From NCBI RefSeq assembly GCF_002934325.1, contig NZ_PTIV01000013.1, positions 1 through 64,000 on the forward strand: a DNA stretch of 64,000 bases, given 5' to 3'. This document shows positions 52,598 through 62,440 of this stretch, piece by piece. The stretch is from Marinobacter persicus. GTDB taxonomy: Bacteria; Pseudomonadota; Gammaproteobacteria; Pseudomonadales; Oleiphilaceae. A program made the translations under genes and the position numbers. Below the pieces are notes generated by a model. That model made no database searches. It was not told where the DNA came from and saw only the letters and a list, made by a program, of their open reading frames with translations. Within the stretch, counting starts at the first letter, position 1, and each line of letters starts with the position of its first letter.

Positions 52598-53518
52598 CTA
52601 TCGATACCCGAGAACAAGAAGAATTCGAAATAGTAGATCATCGAACCGGGACTGCCGATAAAGAGGAGAAATCAGGGCATACCGCATCCGTTTAAAAAAA
52701 TTATGACCAGCCCCAATATCTATAAATTTGCGACACATATCAACCTGCTCAACTGGTATCTCCCTACTGTAATTTTCCAAAAACTCTTGAAGCTGTATGG
52801 TTATTTCCGCTCTTTCCCTCTTGAAAATGCGTTTGAAGCGACTTAGCCAAAACTGAAGCCCGTTACTTCCGCCAATTACATTGGAATCGTGTTGCCGGTA
52901 ATCAATATATGGTTCATTATCAAAAATAACCTCGCCCAATCCGGAGATCACCAAATAGACCCACCAATCGTGCATCTTTATATTTCTTATATTCGGTCTT
53001 TTAGCTTTTAATATATCAACAGCCTCTCGATTCAAGACGATTGTACAGCCAGTGGCGATATTTTGGATAACCGCATTTTCTAGCGCAACAGGCCTGGAGA
53101 TTCCTCTACCCAAAGAAATGAACCTCAGGTTTTCATCCACCAACCTAGTCCTACTACAATACATCGCTGGTTTACCGGCCTCCACTCTCGAGAGCTTATC
53201 TAATGCGGCTTCCAGCTTACGCTGATGCCAAAAGTCGTCTTGATCAGAAAACGCCACAAACTGAGAGGAATCATCTACCTTATAAATTAATTCAAAAAAA
53301 CTACCAACAACACCAACATTTTTTTCTTCATAGATCTCTATATCCTTCACCGAAGAATATCTATTAAGTAAACTAACAGTACCGTCGGTAGATCCATCAT
53401 CTCTTACAGTTATTTTTACATTATCTAGGCTTTGGTCAAGAATACTTTCTATTTGCTTATCTAGGTATCGACATCCATTGAACGTCGACATCAGAACCTC
53501 TACTCTTGGCTCTCTCAT
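52598..53518 (-). CDS. glycosyltransferase family 2 (rhamnosyltransferase-like)
   Basis: A 306-residue GT-A protein: VEVLMSTFNGCRYLDKQIES, VRDDGSTDGTV (nucleotide-binding Asp), FSDQDDFWHQRK (metal-binding Asp pair) and HDWWVYLV. The SDQDD type is common among rhamnosyltransferases, which would fit the dTDP-rhamnose genes; the acceptor is unknown. Its 5' end overlaps the wzy gene by 62 nt. AT-rich. Confidence 0.83.
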   Translation of the reverse strand: MREPRVEVLMSTFNGCRYLDKQIESILDQSLDNVKITVRDDGSTDGTVSLLNRYSSVKDIEIYEEKNVGVVGSFFELIYKVDDSSQFVAFSDQDDFWHQRKLEAALDKLSRVEAGKPAMYCSRTRLVDENLRFISLGRGISRPVALENAVIQNIATGCTIVLNREAVDILKAKRPNIRNIKMHDWWVYLVISGLGEVIFDNEPYIDYRQHDSNVIGGSNGLQFWLSRFKRIFKRERAEITIQLQEFLENYSREIPVEQVDMCRKFIDIGAGHNFFKRMRYALISPLYRQSRFDDLLFRILLVLGYR

Positions 53519-54689
53519 AATTCTTCGCCTCTATCAACTCTAAACAATAAACCCGCCCCAGCATAAGAGGGACGAAAAATATCGGAGAAAGTAGTAGTGG
53601 ATTTGTACCGGCCACTATAAACATTACCGTTAAGCCCACCGCCCATGCATACCCCTGCTGACCTAAACGCAAGAGACCGGCAATTACGTAAAAAAAATAA
53701 AAAAAGTAAAGAGCAAACCCAAACACTCCAAACTGTCTCAAGAGGTTGAAATGGCTAACCTCGACATCATTTACTAAAGAGCCAGCACCAGTACTATAAA
53801 ACGAACTTCCGGGACCCTGGCCATAAATCAAGTAGCTAGGCTCATTAGCTAGTAGACTCAATATACTTTCAATATGCCCCATCTTGATACTAGACGATGA
53901 GGAGCTTTCTGAAAACTTTGAAAGAACCTCTGCGGACATATTTGGAAATAAGTAAATAGCCAGTAAAGATCCCAAGAAAATCAGCACGGGTATAGAAAAA
54001 ATTCGGAGCACCTTGACATACTTTGAGCCACCACCAATAACTGCATACGCTAATATGATAAGAACAGCCCCACCAATTACTGCTATTGATAGCGTCATCA
54101 CAGCCGCAGCAAAGATAACCATGCTTAAGGAATATTTTTTTGAAAATAGCGAGAGGGAAAACCCTAGGAGCAACCAAATAGACCACCGGAAATATACATT
54201 TGGAACCCCACCACCTATAGCTTTTACTCCGATATAACCCAGACGATTTTCAGCTGAAAACGAAGTAGCAGCAACCCCAACCTCTGGAAAAATAAATATG
54301 ACGGAGAACGTTGTAATAACTATAATCGCTGCGAAAAGTGAAACCCTCAAAAAGTTGCTTTCCAGGAAATCCGCCCCCACTCTATTACCCACAACCAAGA
54401 GCGATACAAAAGCCACAAAACTCACCTCGGAAAACGCCGAACTAATATCATTCCCTCGCATTACAGACAACAGCGCAGCCGCTGAAAAAAATACGCAAAC
54501 AGAAGCCTCAAAAAAATGTGATCTATTAAATCTTTCTTCAATAAGTTTTACTATCGCGAAAAACAGAAAAATAGAAAGAACCAGATACTTTAACCCGAAC
54601 CCTCCACCAATATCTACCACCAAACTAAAAAGCAGCAACCAGACCAGAAACCTGGACAATCTTGCAGTAGATACGCCATAGCTATGCAT
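53457..54689 (-). CDS. wzy: O-antigen/polysaccharide polymerase Wzy-like membrane protein
   Basis: A roughly 410-residue polytopic inner-membrane protein with about 10-12 hydrophobic segments and a larger periplasmic loop (about residues 240-320) including GQGPGSSFYSTG and EVSHFNLLRQFGVFGF, a pattern of the O-antigen ligase/polymerase family. Wzy links repeat units in the periplasm. No sequence motif is strictly diagnostic; the assignment rests on topology and position between glycosyltransferases and a flippase. It is among the lowest-GC genes here. ATG at 54689 preferred to 54698. Confidence 0.75.
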   Translation of the reverse strand: MHSYGVSTARLSRFLVWLLLFSLVVDIGGGFGLKYLVLSIFLFFAIVKLIEERFNRSHFFEASVCVFFSAAALLSVMRGNDISSAFSEVSFVAFVSLLVVGNRVGADFLESNFLRVSLFAAIIVITTFSVIFIFPEVGVAATSFSAENRLGYIGVKAIGGGVPNVYFRWSIWLLLGFSLSLFSKKYSLSMVIFAAAVMTLSIAVIGGAVLIILAYAVIGGGSKYVKVLRIFSIPVLIFLGSLLAIYLFPNMSAEVLSKFSESSSSSSIKMGHIESILSLLANEPSYLIYGQGPGSSFYSTGAGSLVNDVEVSHFNLLRQFGVFGFALYFFYFFYVIAGLLRLGQQGYAWAVGLTVMFIVAGTNPLLLSPIFFVPLMLGRVYCLELIEAKNYERAKSRGSDVDVQWMSIPR

Positions 54690-54979
54690 TAGCACCACTT
54701 AAAAGAAATCGGCAGCTATTGCGACCGTATTGAATTAACCTTAACCCAGAGATTTTTATGGCTTTTATAAACCTTATAGTTATAAACCGAGAGCTCAAGA
54801 CAACTTTCGTTATAGCAACCGACACTAAATTAAACAGTCGGCCACATAGACCTATGACCACTTTCACTTTAATAAACTTAAGATCAAAAATTTAGTCAGA
54901 CTAAATCAAGCCCAGAAAAAAGAATTACTGGATGCAGCTTGACCTATTAGACTAGTCCGATTTTGACTTATAGTGCCCG

Positions 54980-55918
54980 TCAACCCCCCGCCCCAAAAAA
55001 TCTCTTAGAACGATTATAAAGCCGCGAACTACCAGGGATAGAAAAAATAAACTTCAAAAAATATCGAACATTAAAAGGATCACACCTGAACGCCTCAAAA
55101 AGCATCCCCCGCCCGTTTTTAATACCTTGACAGATTTTCGCATCCCCCAAACGATGCAGCCAAGCCGCTCTTAACTCTTTGTCAGCATTTATGGCCTTGG
55201 CATGTTGATGATAAAGTAGCTCAAGAGCAAAAAGATGCGCTTTATTATTCTGGGTGATACTGCCCTCTGTAACATACGAGAGCAACGTAGGTTCTTTTAA
55301 ATATGTCAACTTCGTGATTTTTGCAAGCTTAAGCGCAAGATCCCAGTCTTGATAGCGGGGCATTTCTGGGGTAAAACCACCAACTATTTCCAAGCACCTT
55401 TTCTTTACTACTAGCGTTGGTGTACCCACATGATTTTGCCAGAGTAGCGATGTGTAAATATCTTTCTCGTTGAGGGTATAAAGGCCAACCGGCATCAAAC
55501 GGCAGCCACCGGGCCAGATCTGAATGAAGTTACTGAATACCGCGCCAATCTCTACATCCGCCTCAAATACTTTAAGGTAGTCTTCGAGTTTTGAGCACGT
55601 CCACTCATCATCACTATCCTGAAATGCAACAATCTTACCTCTAGCCAGCCGTATACCAATATTTCTAGCTTCAGCACCACCAACGTTGGATGTTAACTTT
55701 TCGTATCGGATACGGCTGTCGACGAACCCTGAAATAACCTCGTCCGTGTTGTCCTTTGACGCGTCGTCTACGATGATCAACTCAAAATCAGAAAAACTCT
55801 GCGAAAGAACCGAGCGGATGCTTCTGGAAATTTCCCTAGCTCTGTTATAGGTAGGCATTACCACACTGACTTTTGGCTGCCTTTCAGGTTCTGGGACATC
55901 ATTAATTTTTACTATCAT
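54980..55918 (-). CDS. glycosyltransferase family 2
   Basis: A 312-residue GT-A enzyme: VSVVMPTYNRAREISRSIRS, LIIVDDASKDNTDEV, AFQDSDDEW (metal-binding Asp) and a C-terminal RYQDWDLALKLA segment. Sugar specificity cannot be read. Low GC. The 281 nt between it and wzy are AT-rich with no convincing gene. Confidence 0.85.
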   Translation of the reverse strand: MIVKINDVPEPERQPKVSVVMPTYNRAREISRSIRSVLSQSFSDFELIIVDDASKDNTDEVISGFVDSRIRYEKLTSNVGGAEARNIGIRLARGKIVAFQDSDDEWTCSKLEDYLKVFEADVEIGAVFSNFIQIWPGGCRLMPVGLYTLNEKDIYTSLLWQNHVGTPTLVVKKRCLEIVGGFTPEMPRYQDWDLALKLAKITKLTYLKEPTLLSYVTEGSITQNNKAHLFALELLYHQHAKAINADKELRAAWLHRLGDAKICQGIKNGRGMLFEAFRCDPFNVRYFLKFIFSIPGSSRLYNRSKRFFGAGG

Positions 55919-56012
55919 ATATTCCGGTTCTCAGAAACTGCTTTTTCGCGGTCTTTTTTATACCGCCACTTGATCTGCTCGCCAACAGAAACCGAAGTTA
56001 AAGCTCCGGGCG

Positions 56013-57461
56013 CTAATCCTTACGCCCCCCAAGTGATGTCAGCTCACGTATAGCGTCCCACCATTCGCGATTCAGCAGAATGCTAATGCCGAAGTACAAC
56101 GGTCCCGAAATTAGCACTGCCACCACCAAATGAAGATAGGGGTTAGTAAACGGGAGAGTGAGGCCGTACGCCGTACCTATGGCAATTGTGGCTATCAGTG
56201 CCGGTCGTATAGTGGCAATGGAATAGCTGAGCAGCCCTGCATGGCACAAAGGCCTTACAAGGAAAAACCACCCCGGTATAAACATGACCAGCGCAAAACC
56301 GAGCAATGACCAGGCTAAACCTTCGGTACCAAACTGAGCACCAAACCAGAGGATTGGCGGCACCAGGCATAAACTGACCAGATTCCATTTTAGCGCAAGA
56401 TCGGCCCGCCCCATGCCTAAAAGCAGGCTTCCCACCGGGTTTCCGGTTGACCGGAAAAAACCCCAGATAGCGAGGAGACGCAACAGATCGGTTGCGGCCA
56501 ACCACTTATCACCCAGCATAATCGTTATGACCTGGGGTGCGAAAAACGCGATACCCACGTATAAGGGTGCGTTGGTGGCGGCAGTCATGTTCAGAGTCTT
56601 TAGATAGATAGACCGAACCTTGTGTGTATCCGCTTGCACTTGAGCGATCAGCGGAAAGCCTACCCTTGTGATGATGGGGTTAACCATACCCTGAATTTGA
56701 AAAACAAGTTGTCTTGGTAGACTGTACAGGCCTAATGCGCTTGCGGCCAACATCCGCCCTCCGAGTAATAGGTCAACACCGCGGTTCACTTCATTCACAA
56801 GATTGTTGGCAGCCAGAGCACCACCAAACCCGAGAAACGAGCGTACATCGGCGTATCGGAAGCGCCACAACGGCCGCCAACCTCTGGCTAGAATCAACCA
56901 GGCCAGCAAAGTGACTGTGGTCGCGTTAACAACAGCACCAATAACTAGGGCGTATACACCCTTTCCGGAATAGGCCGCGATCACCGCCGCCACAAACCCT
57001 GACAGAGCGGCCACAACCTCAATAGATGCAACTGGGCGAAAATCCAGCGCTTTTTCCGCCGTCATCTTTAGCTGCTGACCCAGAGCGGTAATGCCGAAGA
57101 CTGTGGAGGAGAGCATTAGCAACGGCGTCAGACGTTTTTCACCAAAGAATCCGGCGATCATCGGGCTGAGCGCAAGTACCGTCAACGTTAACCCCACTCC
57201 GAAAAAGAGGTTCAACCAGAACAGGCTTGACCGTTGGGCCTGCGTTACATCAGAACGCTGCACATAGGCACTGTTCACGCCCATATCGGTGAACACAGTG
57301 CCAAACCCGAGCACGACAGCCACCATTGCCATTAACCCAAAATCTTCCGGTGTTAATAACCGTGCAAGTACTGCAACTTGGCCGAGCTGCAGCAACACCC
57401 TTGCAACAGCGACCCCGGTAGTCCAGCGTACAGCTGAGAAGGTTCGGTGCTTCAGGGTCAC
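56013..57461 (-). CDS. wzx: polysaccharide flippase (Wzx/WzxC-like)
   Basis: A 482-residue MOP-superfamily transporter with about 14 transmembrane segments. It starts RTFSAVRWTTGVAVARVLLQ, with VLARLLTPEDFGLMAMV, typical of WzxC-type lipid-linked oligosaccharide flippases. It flips undecaprenyl-linked repeat units to the periplasm for Wzy. Its ATG overlaps the methyltransferase stop. Confidence 0.88.
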   Translation of the reverse strand: MTLKHRTFSAVRWTTGVAVARVLLQLGQVAVLARLLTPEDFGLMAMVAVVLGFGTVFTDMGVNSAYVQRSDVTQAQRSSLFWLNLFFGVGLTLTVLALSPMIAGFFGEKRLTPLLMLSSTVFGITALGQQLKMTAEKALDFRPVASIEVVAALSGFVAAVIAAYSGKGVYALVIGAVVNATTVTLLAWLILARGWRPLWRFRYADVRSFLGFGGALAANNLVNEVNRGVDLLLGGRMLAASALGLYSLPRQLVFQIQGMVNPIITRVGFPLIAQVQADTHKVRSIYLKTLNMTAATNAPLYVGIAFFAPQVITIMLGDKWLAATDLLRLLAIWGFFRSTGNPVGSLLLGMGRADLALKWNLVSLCLVPPILWFGAQFGTEGLAWSLLGFALVMFIPGWFFLVRPLCHAGLLSYSIATIRPALIATIAIGTAYGLTLPFTNPYLHLVVAVLISGPLYFGISILLNREWWDAIRELTSLGGRKD

Positions 57462-58150
57462 GGCTTTTTCGCTGTCACATAATATCCAGATGTCTCCAGC
57501 GCCCAGTTTTTATCGAGCTTATCCAACAGAGGCGCCAGTTTCTGCCCGAGGTACCAGAAAGGTAACAATGCAGCTTTGACCAAAGCCCGGAGCGGCCGGG
57601 GCCCGCGAATAAAGCGTTGGCTAAAATAATTCCCTTTCAGAATCCACATGGTAAAAAAGCCAGATTGCGGCTCTACCGTCACGTCCACAAATCCCGCCTT
57701 CTCAAACAGGTATTTGAGGCCATAAGGTGTGTAACGGAAGAAATCAAAAGGGGCCTCGTGTATCCACCATTGCCAAGGCACCTGTAGCACCATCCCACCG
57801 CCCGGCTTGAGGATTCGAAAAGCTTCGTTAAGCATGGTTTGCGGCTCACAGAGATGTTCCAGCACCGAAAGCGACACAACGGTATCGGCGACCTCCGAGT
57901 CTATGGGCAGCGGCTTATTCAGATCCGCCGCAATATCGGCTTTGGTGTCGTGGAAACTACCCGCCCAGTCGACTGCGATGTATTGGTCTGCGTGCTGAAG
58001 GAAAAAGTCTTTATAGGGGGATTCGCCGGCGCCCAGATCGTAGAGGGTCCCTTTGTAATTCGGGGAATACTTGGCAAGAAAGTGATCGCCGATGTCGTAA
58101 ACCAGCCAGTTGTGCCACTGGCGGTTTGAATGGTTCTGGCTCATGGTCAT
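57458..58150 (-). CDS. class I SAM-dependent methyltransferase
   Basis: A 230-residue protein with a Rossmann SAM site (LYDLGAGESPYKDFF, then IAVDW), VVSLSVLEHLCEPQTMLNEAF and LKPGGGMVLQVPW. It is probably a glycan-modifying O- or N-methyltransferase. It overlaps wzx and wecE by a few bases each. Confidence 0.84.
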   Translation of the reverse strand: MTMSQNHSNRQWHNWLVYDIGDHFLAKYSPNYKGTLYDLGAGESPYKDFFLQHADQYIAVDWAGSFHDTKADIAADLNKPLPIDSEVADTVVSLSVLEHLCEPQTMLNEAFRILKPGGGMVLQVPWQWWIHEAPFDFFRYTPYGLKYLFEKAGFVDVTVEPQSGFFTMWILKGNYFSQRFIRGPRPLRALVKAALLPFWYLGQKLAPLLDKLDKNWALETSGYYVTAKKP

Positions 58151-59277
58151 GAAAAGAATCTTTTTACGCTGTTAACAATGTAATTCACCGTCTCTTTCTC
58201 CATACCAAACCACATCGGCAAGCGGATCAGACGTTCACTTTCTCTGGTAGTGTACTCATCATCGCCGTGGAAACGTGAGAAACGCAAGCCTGCAGGCGAA
58301 GTGTGCAGCGGTATGTAATGAAATACGGCATAGATACCATCTGCCTTCAGGTGCTCGAGTAACGCTGTGCGCTCCGCTATATCTTTGACTTTGATATAAA
58401 ACATATGGCCGTTATGCTGGCACTCTGCTGGGATTGTCGGTACTTCAATTCGTTCGCGTTGCGCCAAACCGTTTAAGGCAGAGTAGTAGCTCTCCCAAAT
58501 TGACAATCGGTTTTGGGTGATTGTGTCCGCCCACTCCAACTGCCCCCAAAGGTAAGCCGCCTGAAGTTCACTGGGCAGGTAACTGCTGCCCATATCCACC
58601 CAGGAATATTTATCCACCATGCCACGGAAGAACTGGCTACGGTTGGTGCCCTTCTCTCGGATGATCTCTGCTCGTTGTACATATTGCTCATCATTGATGA
58701 TAAGAAGACCACCTTCGCCACCGCTGGTGAAGTTTTTCGTTTCATGGAAGCTGTACGCTGAAATCTGCCCAAACGTCCCTAGCGCCCCACCTTTGTACGT
58801 AGCCATCATGCCCTGAGCCGCATCTTCAATGACGCAGAGGTTGTGGCGCTCTGCAATCGCCATAATCGTGTCCATCTCACAGGCAACGCCAGCATAATGA
58901 ACCGGTACGATGGCCCGCGTTCGCGGGGTGACAGCTGCTTCGATTAGCTTTTCGTCGATATTCATGGTGTCCGGACGGATATCCACGAACACTATCCTGG
59001 CACCACGGAGTACGAATGCGTTTGCCGTACTTACGAAAGTGTAGCTCGGCATGATCACCTCATCGCCGGGCTGTACGTCGATCAGAACAGCCGCCAGTTC
59101 AAGAGCGGCGGTACAGGAAGGGGTGAGCAGCGTTTTTTTGGACGGCAGATTCGTTTCGAACCACTCCTGGCACTTTTTCCCGAAGGGGCCGTCTCCAGAC
59201 AATTTATTATTTTTCAGCGCCTGTTTTATGTACTGCTCTTCATCTCCAGTACAAGGTGGCCGGTTAAACGGGATCAT
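58147..59277 (-). CDS. wecE: dTDP-4-amino-4,6-dideoxygalactose transaminase WecE
   Basis: A 376-residue DegT-type aminotransferase beginning MIPFNRPPCTGDEEQYI, the WecE/RffA signature. It has ALELAAVLIDVQPGDEVIMP-type family content, CVIEDAAQGM and PLP lysine K181 in HETKNFTSGGEGG. It aminates dTDP-4-keto-6-deoxyglucose from RfbB to dTDP-Fuc4N. It starts next to the acyltransferase stop. Confidence 0.92.
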   Translation of the reverse strand: MIPFNRPPCTGDEEQYIKQALKNNKLSGDGPFGKKCQEWFETNLPSKKTLLTPSCTAALELAAVLIDVQPGDEVIMPSYTFVSTANAFVLRGARIVFVDIRPDTMNIDEKLIEAAVTPRTRAIVPVHYAGVACEMDTIMAIAERHNLCVIEDAAQGMMATYKGGALGTFGQISAYSFHETKNFTSGGEGGLLIINDEQYVQRAEIIREKGTNRSQFFRGMVDKYSWVDMGSSYLPSELQAAYLWGQLEWADTITQNRLSIWESYYSALNGLAQRERIEVPTIPAECQHNGHMFYIKVKDIAERTALLEHLKADGIYAVFHYIPLHTSPAGLRFSRFHGDDEYTTRESERLIRLPMWFGMEKETVNYIVNSVKRFFS

Positions 59278-59840
59278 TATCGCTGCCCTTTGAGAAATTG
59301 CGATTCCAGTTTGAGTAAATCCTGTTTTCGATCTTTAATTCTTCGAGCCGGGTTGCCTGCATAGATACCCCAGGGTTGTGTGCTTTTATTCACCAATGTC
59401 ATGGCACCAATAGAGCAACCTTCCCGGATTATCACCCCCGGAAAAATGATTGATCCTGCACCAATAATCACCTGCTTTTCCAATTGTACTTCTGCGAGAT
59501 ATTCGTTTTTAAACCGCGTTGGCACTAAGGAGTTCACCATTGTGCTGCCGCTATAATCATCCGACTGCGCAAAAATCTTGACACCGTAGGCTAAAGTACA
59601 GAAATCCGAGAGTGTGATTCCGGGGGAGCCACCAGCAACCAAGCACATTGGAGTTATGTGGCAATATTTGCCAATTGACACCTTCCCAGAGACAACGCAG
59701 AAGTCATCAATGCGCGAATTATCCCCAAGCTCAATAGTTTCGGGGTTGTAGATGCTCGCTTTATCACTAACCTTCACATTCCTACCGACTGCCTTGAATC
59801 CCGTGGTCAGTAGTGCTTCTCTTGTCAGATAAGCCATCAT
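59277..59840 (-). CDS. left-handed beta-helix (hexapeptide) acyltransferase
   Basis: About 187 residues from the ATG pair at 59840/59837. Hexapeptide turns are seen: IELGDNSRIDDFCVVSG, VSIGKYCHI, VIIGAGSIIFPGVII and CSIGAMTLVNKS, ending GIYAGNPARRIKDR. It is probably an N- or O-acetyltransferase for the WecE product, the place filled by the unrelated WecD in enterobacterial common antigen. It overlaps wecF by about 60 nt. Confidence 0.82.
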   Translation of the reverse strand: MMAYLTREALLTTGFKAVGRNVKVSDKASIYNPETIELGDNSRIDDFCVVSGKVSIGKYCHITPMCLVAGGSPGITLSDFCTLAYGVKIFAQSDDYSGSTMVNSLVPTRFKNEYLAEVQLEKQVIIGAGSIIFPGVIIREGCSIGAMTLVNKSTQPWGIYAGNPARRIKDRKQDLLKLESQFLKGQR

Positions 59841-60891
59841 TTCCCTCAAAAATATCTGAAAGCTGCTTGATCAGCGTCGCTTTCGAAAAATACGAATGAA
59901 CAATGCGAGCGTTTTTTTGCGCTTCGTCTCTTTCTAATGGTTCGAGCATCAAATCTTGCACATCATTCAGCTTAATTCCAAGACCACTCAAAAATCGCCA
60001 CTGGCTCACGTCGCTCTGCATGAAAACTGTTTTACCCATTCCCAGCAGTGTGATGGTGTTGCCCATCGCCTGCTGTCGCCGGTGGTTAAAAATGGCGATG
60101 TCGAGGCTTTTCAAGAATTCCAGATAACTCTCGAGCGGCATGAAATCCGTCATGGCCATGAATTTTTCTCCAAACCACTCCTTGCCTTGGGCAATTAGAT
60201 TCTGGGCGTGATTCTGGTCTCCATAGGACAGCGGCACGTAAATTTTGATGTCCTTATCTTTATACGGGAGCAGGCGCTCGAGTGCTTCAATGTGGTTGTT
60301 ACTTGGGTCTGCGGAGTTGCCAAGAAGGATATTCAACCCGGCTTTTTCGGGGGACGGGTTCGTCTCGACCATTATACTTGGGTTGACCAGGTTGCTCTGG
60401 TACATAATGCATTCGTGGTAGATACCCTTCGCGCCATACCATTGCCGGGCCCGCTCTACATCGCCTTCTATGTAAGTAATCAAATGGCCCATACGCTTGA
60501 TGACGATGCTCCGGAAAATTTCATTTTTTTTCCAGCGCCAATCCCTTACCTCGGCGTTGTGAATATAAAGATCACCACCCCAGATGGCCCAATAACATTT
60601 TTTCAACAGCCAAGGCTGTAAGGCCAAGAGATAAAAGAGATGACTACTAAAAAGGCCATGAAGGATAATCTTTTCAGCATTGTTCATAGCCATTGTTATG
60701 CCGATAAAATTTTTTAGAATACTGGGCATAACTCTGGTATCTGGAGACGCAGGCACATCCTTCTCTGTCACGTCACCGTAAATTATGAACCGATGCTTAC
60801 CATCGTCGAAGTGTTGGTGGATGAAATCTCTGAACGGCAGGACAAACTTCTTGTCCCAACCGAACAAGTGCAATATTACTCCCTGGTTCAT
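59782..60891 (-). CDS. wecF: Fuc4NAc transferase WecF (GT56)
   Basis: About 369 residues from MNQGVILHLFGWDKKFVLP. LHGLFSSHLFYLLALQPW, CYWAIWGGDLY, VNPSIMVETNPS-like NSADPSNNHIEAL and AIFNHRRQQAMGN are WecF/RffT features. It transfers 4-acetamido-4,6-dideoxygalactose from dTDP to a lipid-linked acceptor. The start is set at 60891, because upstream codons belong to a different remnant gene. Confidence 0.9.
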   Translation of the reverse strand: MNQGVILHLFGWDKKFVLPFRDFIHQHFDDGKHRFIIYGDVTEKDVPASPDTRVMPSILKNFIGITMAMNNAEKIILHGLFSSHLFYLLALQPWLLKKCYWAIWGGDLYIHNAEVRDWRWKKNEIFRSIVIKRMGHLITYIEGDVERARQWYGAKGIYHECIMYQSNLVNPSIMVETNPSPEKAGLNILLGNSADPSNNHIEALERLLPYKDKDIKIYVPLSYGDQNHAQNLIAQGKEWFGEKFMAMTDFMPLESYLEFLKSLDIAIFNHRRQQAMGNTITLLGMGKTVFMQSDVSQWRFLSGLGIKLNDVQDLMLEPLERDEAQKNARIVHSYFSKATLIKQLSDIFEGNDGLSDKRSTTDHGIQGSR

Positions 60892-61013
60892 AACAATCCG
60901 TGCAGTTGGCGTACGATACGTTCGGCAGCATGGCCATCCCAAAGTGCCGGACACTGGCCGGAGTTTCCCCTGCCCTCGGGAATATTTAAGGCTTTCCGTA
61001 AGGTCATACCGGT
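60888..61013 (-). pseudogene. 3' remnant of a UDP-GlcNAc 2-epimerase-like gene
   Basis: Between the rfbC stop and the wecF start one frame reads TLRKALNIPEG, then CPALWDGHAAERIVRQL and a stop at 60888-60890. The LWDGHAAERIV ending resembles the C-terminus of WecB-type 2-epimerases. There is no start or body, so only the last 40 or so codons survive. The stop overlaps the wecF start region. Confidence 0.5.
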
Positions 61014-61561
61014 CAAAGTCGCTGCTCCTTTTTAAAAGACTTTGCTGCTTTATCTTTATCTGACAGCAGAGGGCCATCAGGTAAGGCATGAACAGGCCAC
61101 TCGATGTTTAAATCCGGATCATCCCAGCGAATCGACCGCTCATACTCCGGCGCGTAGAAATCCGTACATTTATACTGAAAATCTGCGGTATCACTGGTTA
61201 CCAGAAAGCCATGGGCAAACCCCGGCGGCACCCACAACATGCGGTTGTTCTCTTCTGAGAGGTATTCCCCTACCCACTGCCCAAAGGTCGGTGAGTTCTT
61301 GCGCAGATCCACTGCCACATCAAATACTTCACCTCGGGTCACCCGCACCAGTTTGCCCTGCGGTTGTTTGACCTGGTAGTGCAGACCCCGCAGAGTATTT
61401 TTTACCGAGCGGCTGTGGTTGTCCTGCACGAAGGTGGCATCTATGCCTGCTTCACGGAAGGCTTTTTCGTTCCAGGTTTCCATAAAGAAGCCGCGTTCAT
61501 CGCCGAATACTTTCGGTTCGATGAGTTTTACGGCGGGAATCTCGGTTTCGGTGATTTTCAT
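61013..61561 (-). CDS. rfbC: dTDP-4-dehydrorhamnose 3,5-epimerase
   Basis: A 182-residue cupin epimerase: KVFGDERGFFMETW, FVQDNHSRSVKNTLRGLHYQ (catalytic histidine), RVTRGEVFDVAVDLR and FAHGFLVTSDTADFQYKCTDFY. It makes dTDP-4-keto-L-rhamnose. It lies 9 nt after rfbA. Confidence 0.95.
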   Translation of the reverse strand: MKITETEIPAVKLIEPKVFGDERGFFMETWNEKAFREAGIDATFVQDNHSRSVKNTLRGLHYQVKQPQGKLVRVTRGEVFDVAVDLRKNSPTFGQWVGEYLSEENNRMLWVPPGFAHGFLVTSDTADFQYKCTDFYAPEYERSIRWDDPDLNIEWPVHALPDGPLLSDKDKAAKSFKKEQRL

Positions 61562-61570
61562 GGTATTCGC

Positions 61571-62440
61571 TTATCGGTTTTTGATCAGTTTTTTCAGGTA
61601 GGCGCCATAGCTGTTCTTTTTCAGGTTTTCCGCTTCCGCCAACAGTTGTTCCTCGCCAATGAAACCCATGCGGTAGGCCACTTCTTCCAGGCACGCAATC
61701 TTCAGGCCCTGGCGCTTTTCCAGGGTTTCAATAAAACCGCTGGCTTCATGTAGTGAGTCGAAGGTTCCGGTGTCCAGCCAGGCGAAGCCCCGGCCCAGCA
61801 ATTCGACGTTCAAGTCGCCCCGTTGCAGGTAGGCCTGGTTGACGCTGGTGATTTCCAGTTCGCCACGGTGGCTGGGTTTTACCTGTTTGGCGATTTCCAC
61901 CACATCGTTATCGTAGAAGTACAGGCCGGTGACGGCGTAATCGGACTTTGGGTTGGCCGGCTTTTCTTCGATAGAAATGGCGCGTTGATTGCCGTCAAAC
62001 TCAACTACGCCAAAGCGTTCCGGGTCGGTGACCTGGTAGCCGAATACGGTGGCGCCCCTCTCCCGCTTAGCAGCGGCTTGCAGCATATTGCTAAGGCCCT
62101 GGCCGTAGTAGATGTTGTCGCCCAGCACGAGGCACACGCTGTCCTGGCCGATGAAGTCTTCACCGATGATGAAGGCCTGGGCAAGGCCGTCCGGGCTCCG
62201 CTGCACTGCGTAGCTCAGGTTAATGCCCCACTGGCTACCGTCGTTTAGAAGGCGCTTGAAGCTTTCCTGGTCTTCCGGCGTAGTGATGACCAGGATATCC
62301 CGGATACCAGCCAACATCAGGACCGATAGCGGATAGTAGATCATTGGCTTGTCGTACACCGGGAGGAGCTGCTTGGAAATGCCTCGGGTAATCGGATAAA
62401 GGCGGGTACCGGAGCCACCGGCAAGGATGATCCCTTTCAT
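61571..62440 (-). CDS. rfbA: glucose-1-phosphate thymidylyltransferase
   Basis: A 289-residue enzyme with [16 protein letters not shown] at the N-terminus, [26 protein letters not shown] and [20 protein letters not shown]. It makes dTDP-glucose, the first step to rhamnose and to the WecE product. It directly follows rfbD. Confidence 0.96.
   Translation of the reverse strand: MKGIILAGGSGTRLYPITRGISKQLLPVYDKPMIYYPLSVLMLAGIRDILVITTPEDQESFKRLLNDGSQWGINLSYAVQRSPDGLAQAFIIGEDFIGQDSVCLVLGDNIYYGQGLSNMLQAAAKRERGATVFGYQVTDPERFGVVEFDGNQRAISIEEKPANPKSDYAVTGLYFYDNDVVEIAKQVKPSHRGELEITSVNQAYLQRGDLNVELLGRGFAWLDTGTFDSLHEASGFIETLEKRQGLKIACLEEVAYRMGFIGEEQLLAEAENLKKNSYGAYLKKLIKNR

Noticed and set aside
54682..54867. 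61-codon minus-strand frame between GT2 and wzy
   Set aside because: GLRLIQYGRNSCRF vaguely recalls the start of a hexapeptide acyltransferase, and the frame ends at the wzy start, but there is no coil repeat and the AT-rich DNA makes chance frames likely.
55919..56012. Frame of about 34 codons after wzx whose stop overlaps the GT2 ATG
   Set aside because: Reads SVSVGEQIKWRYKKDRE and could be a gene-end relic, but it is too short to assign and has no start codon.
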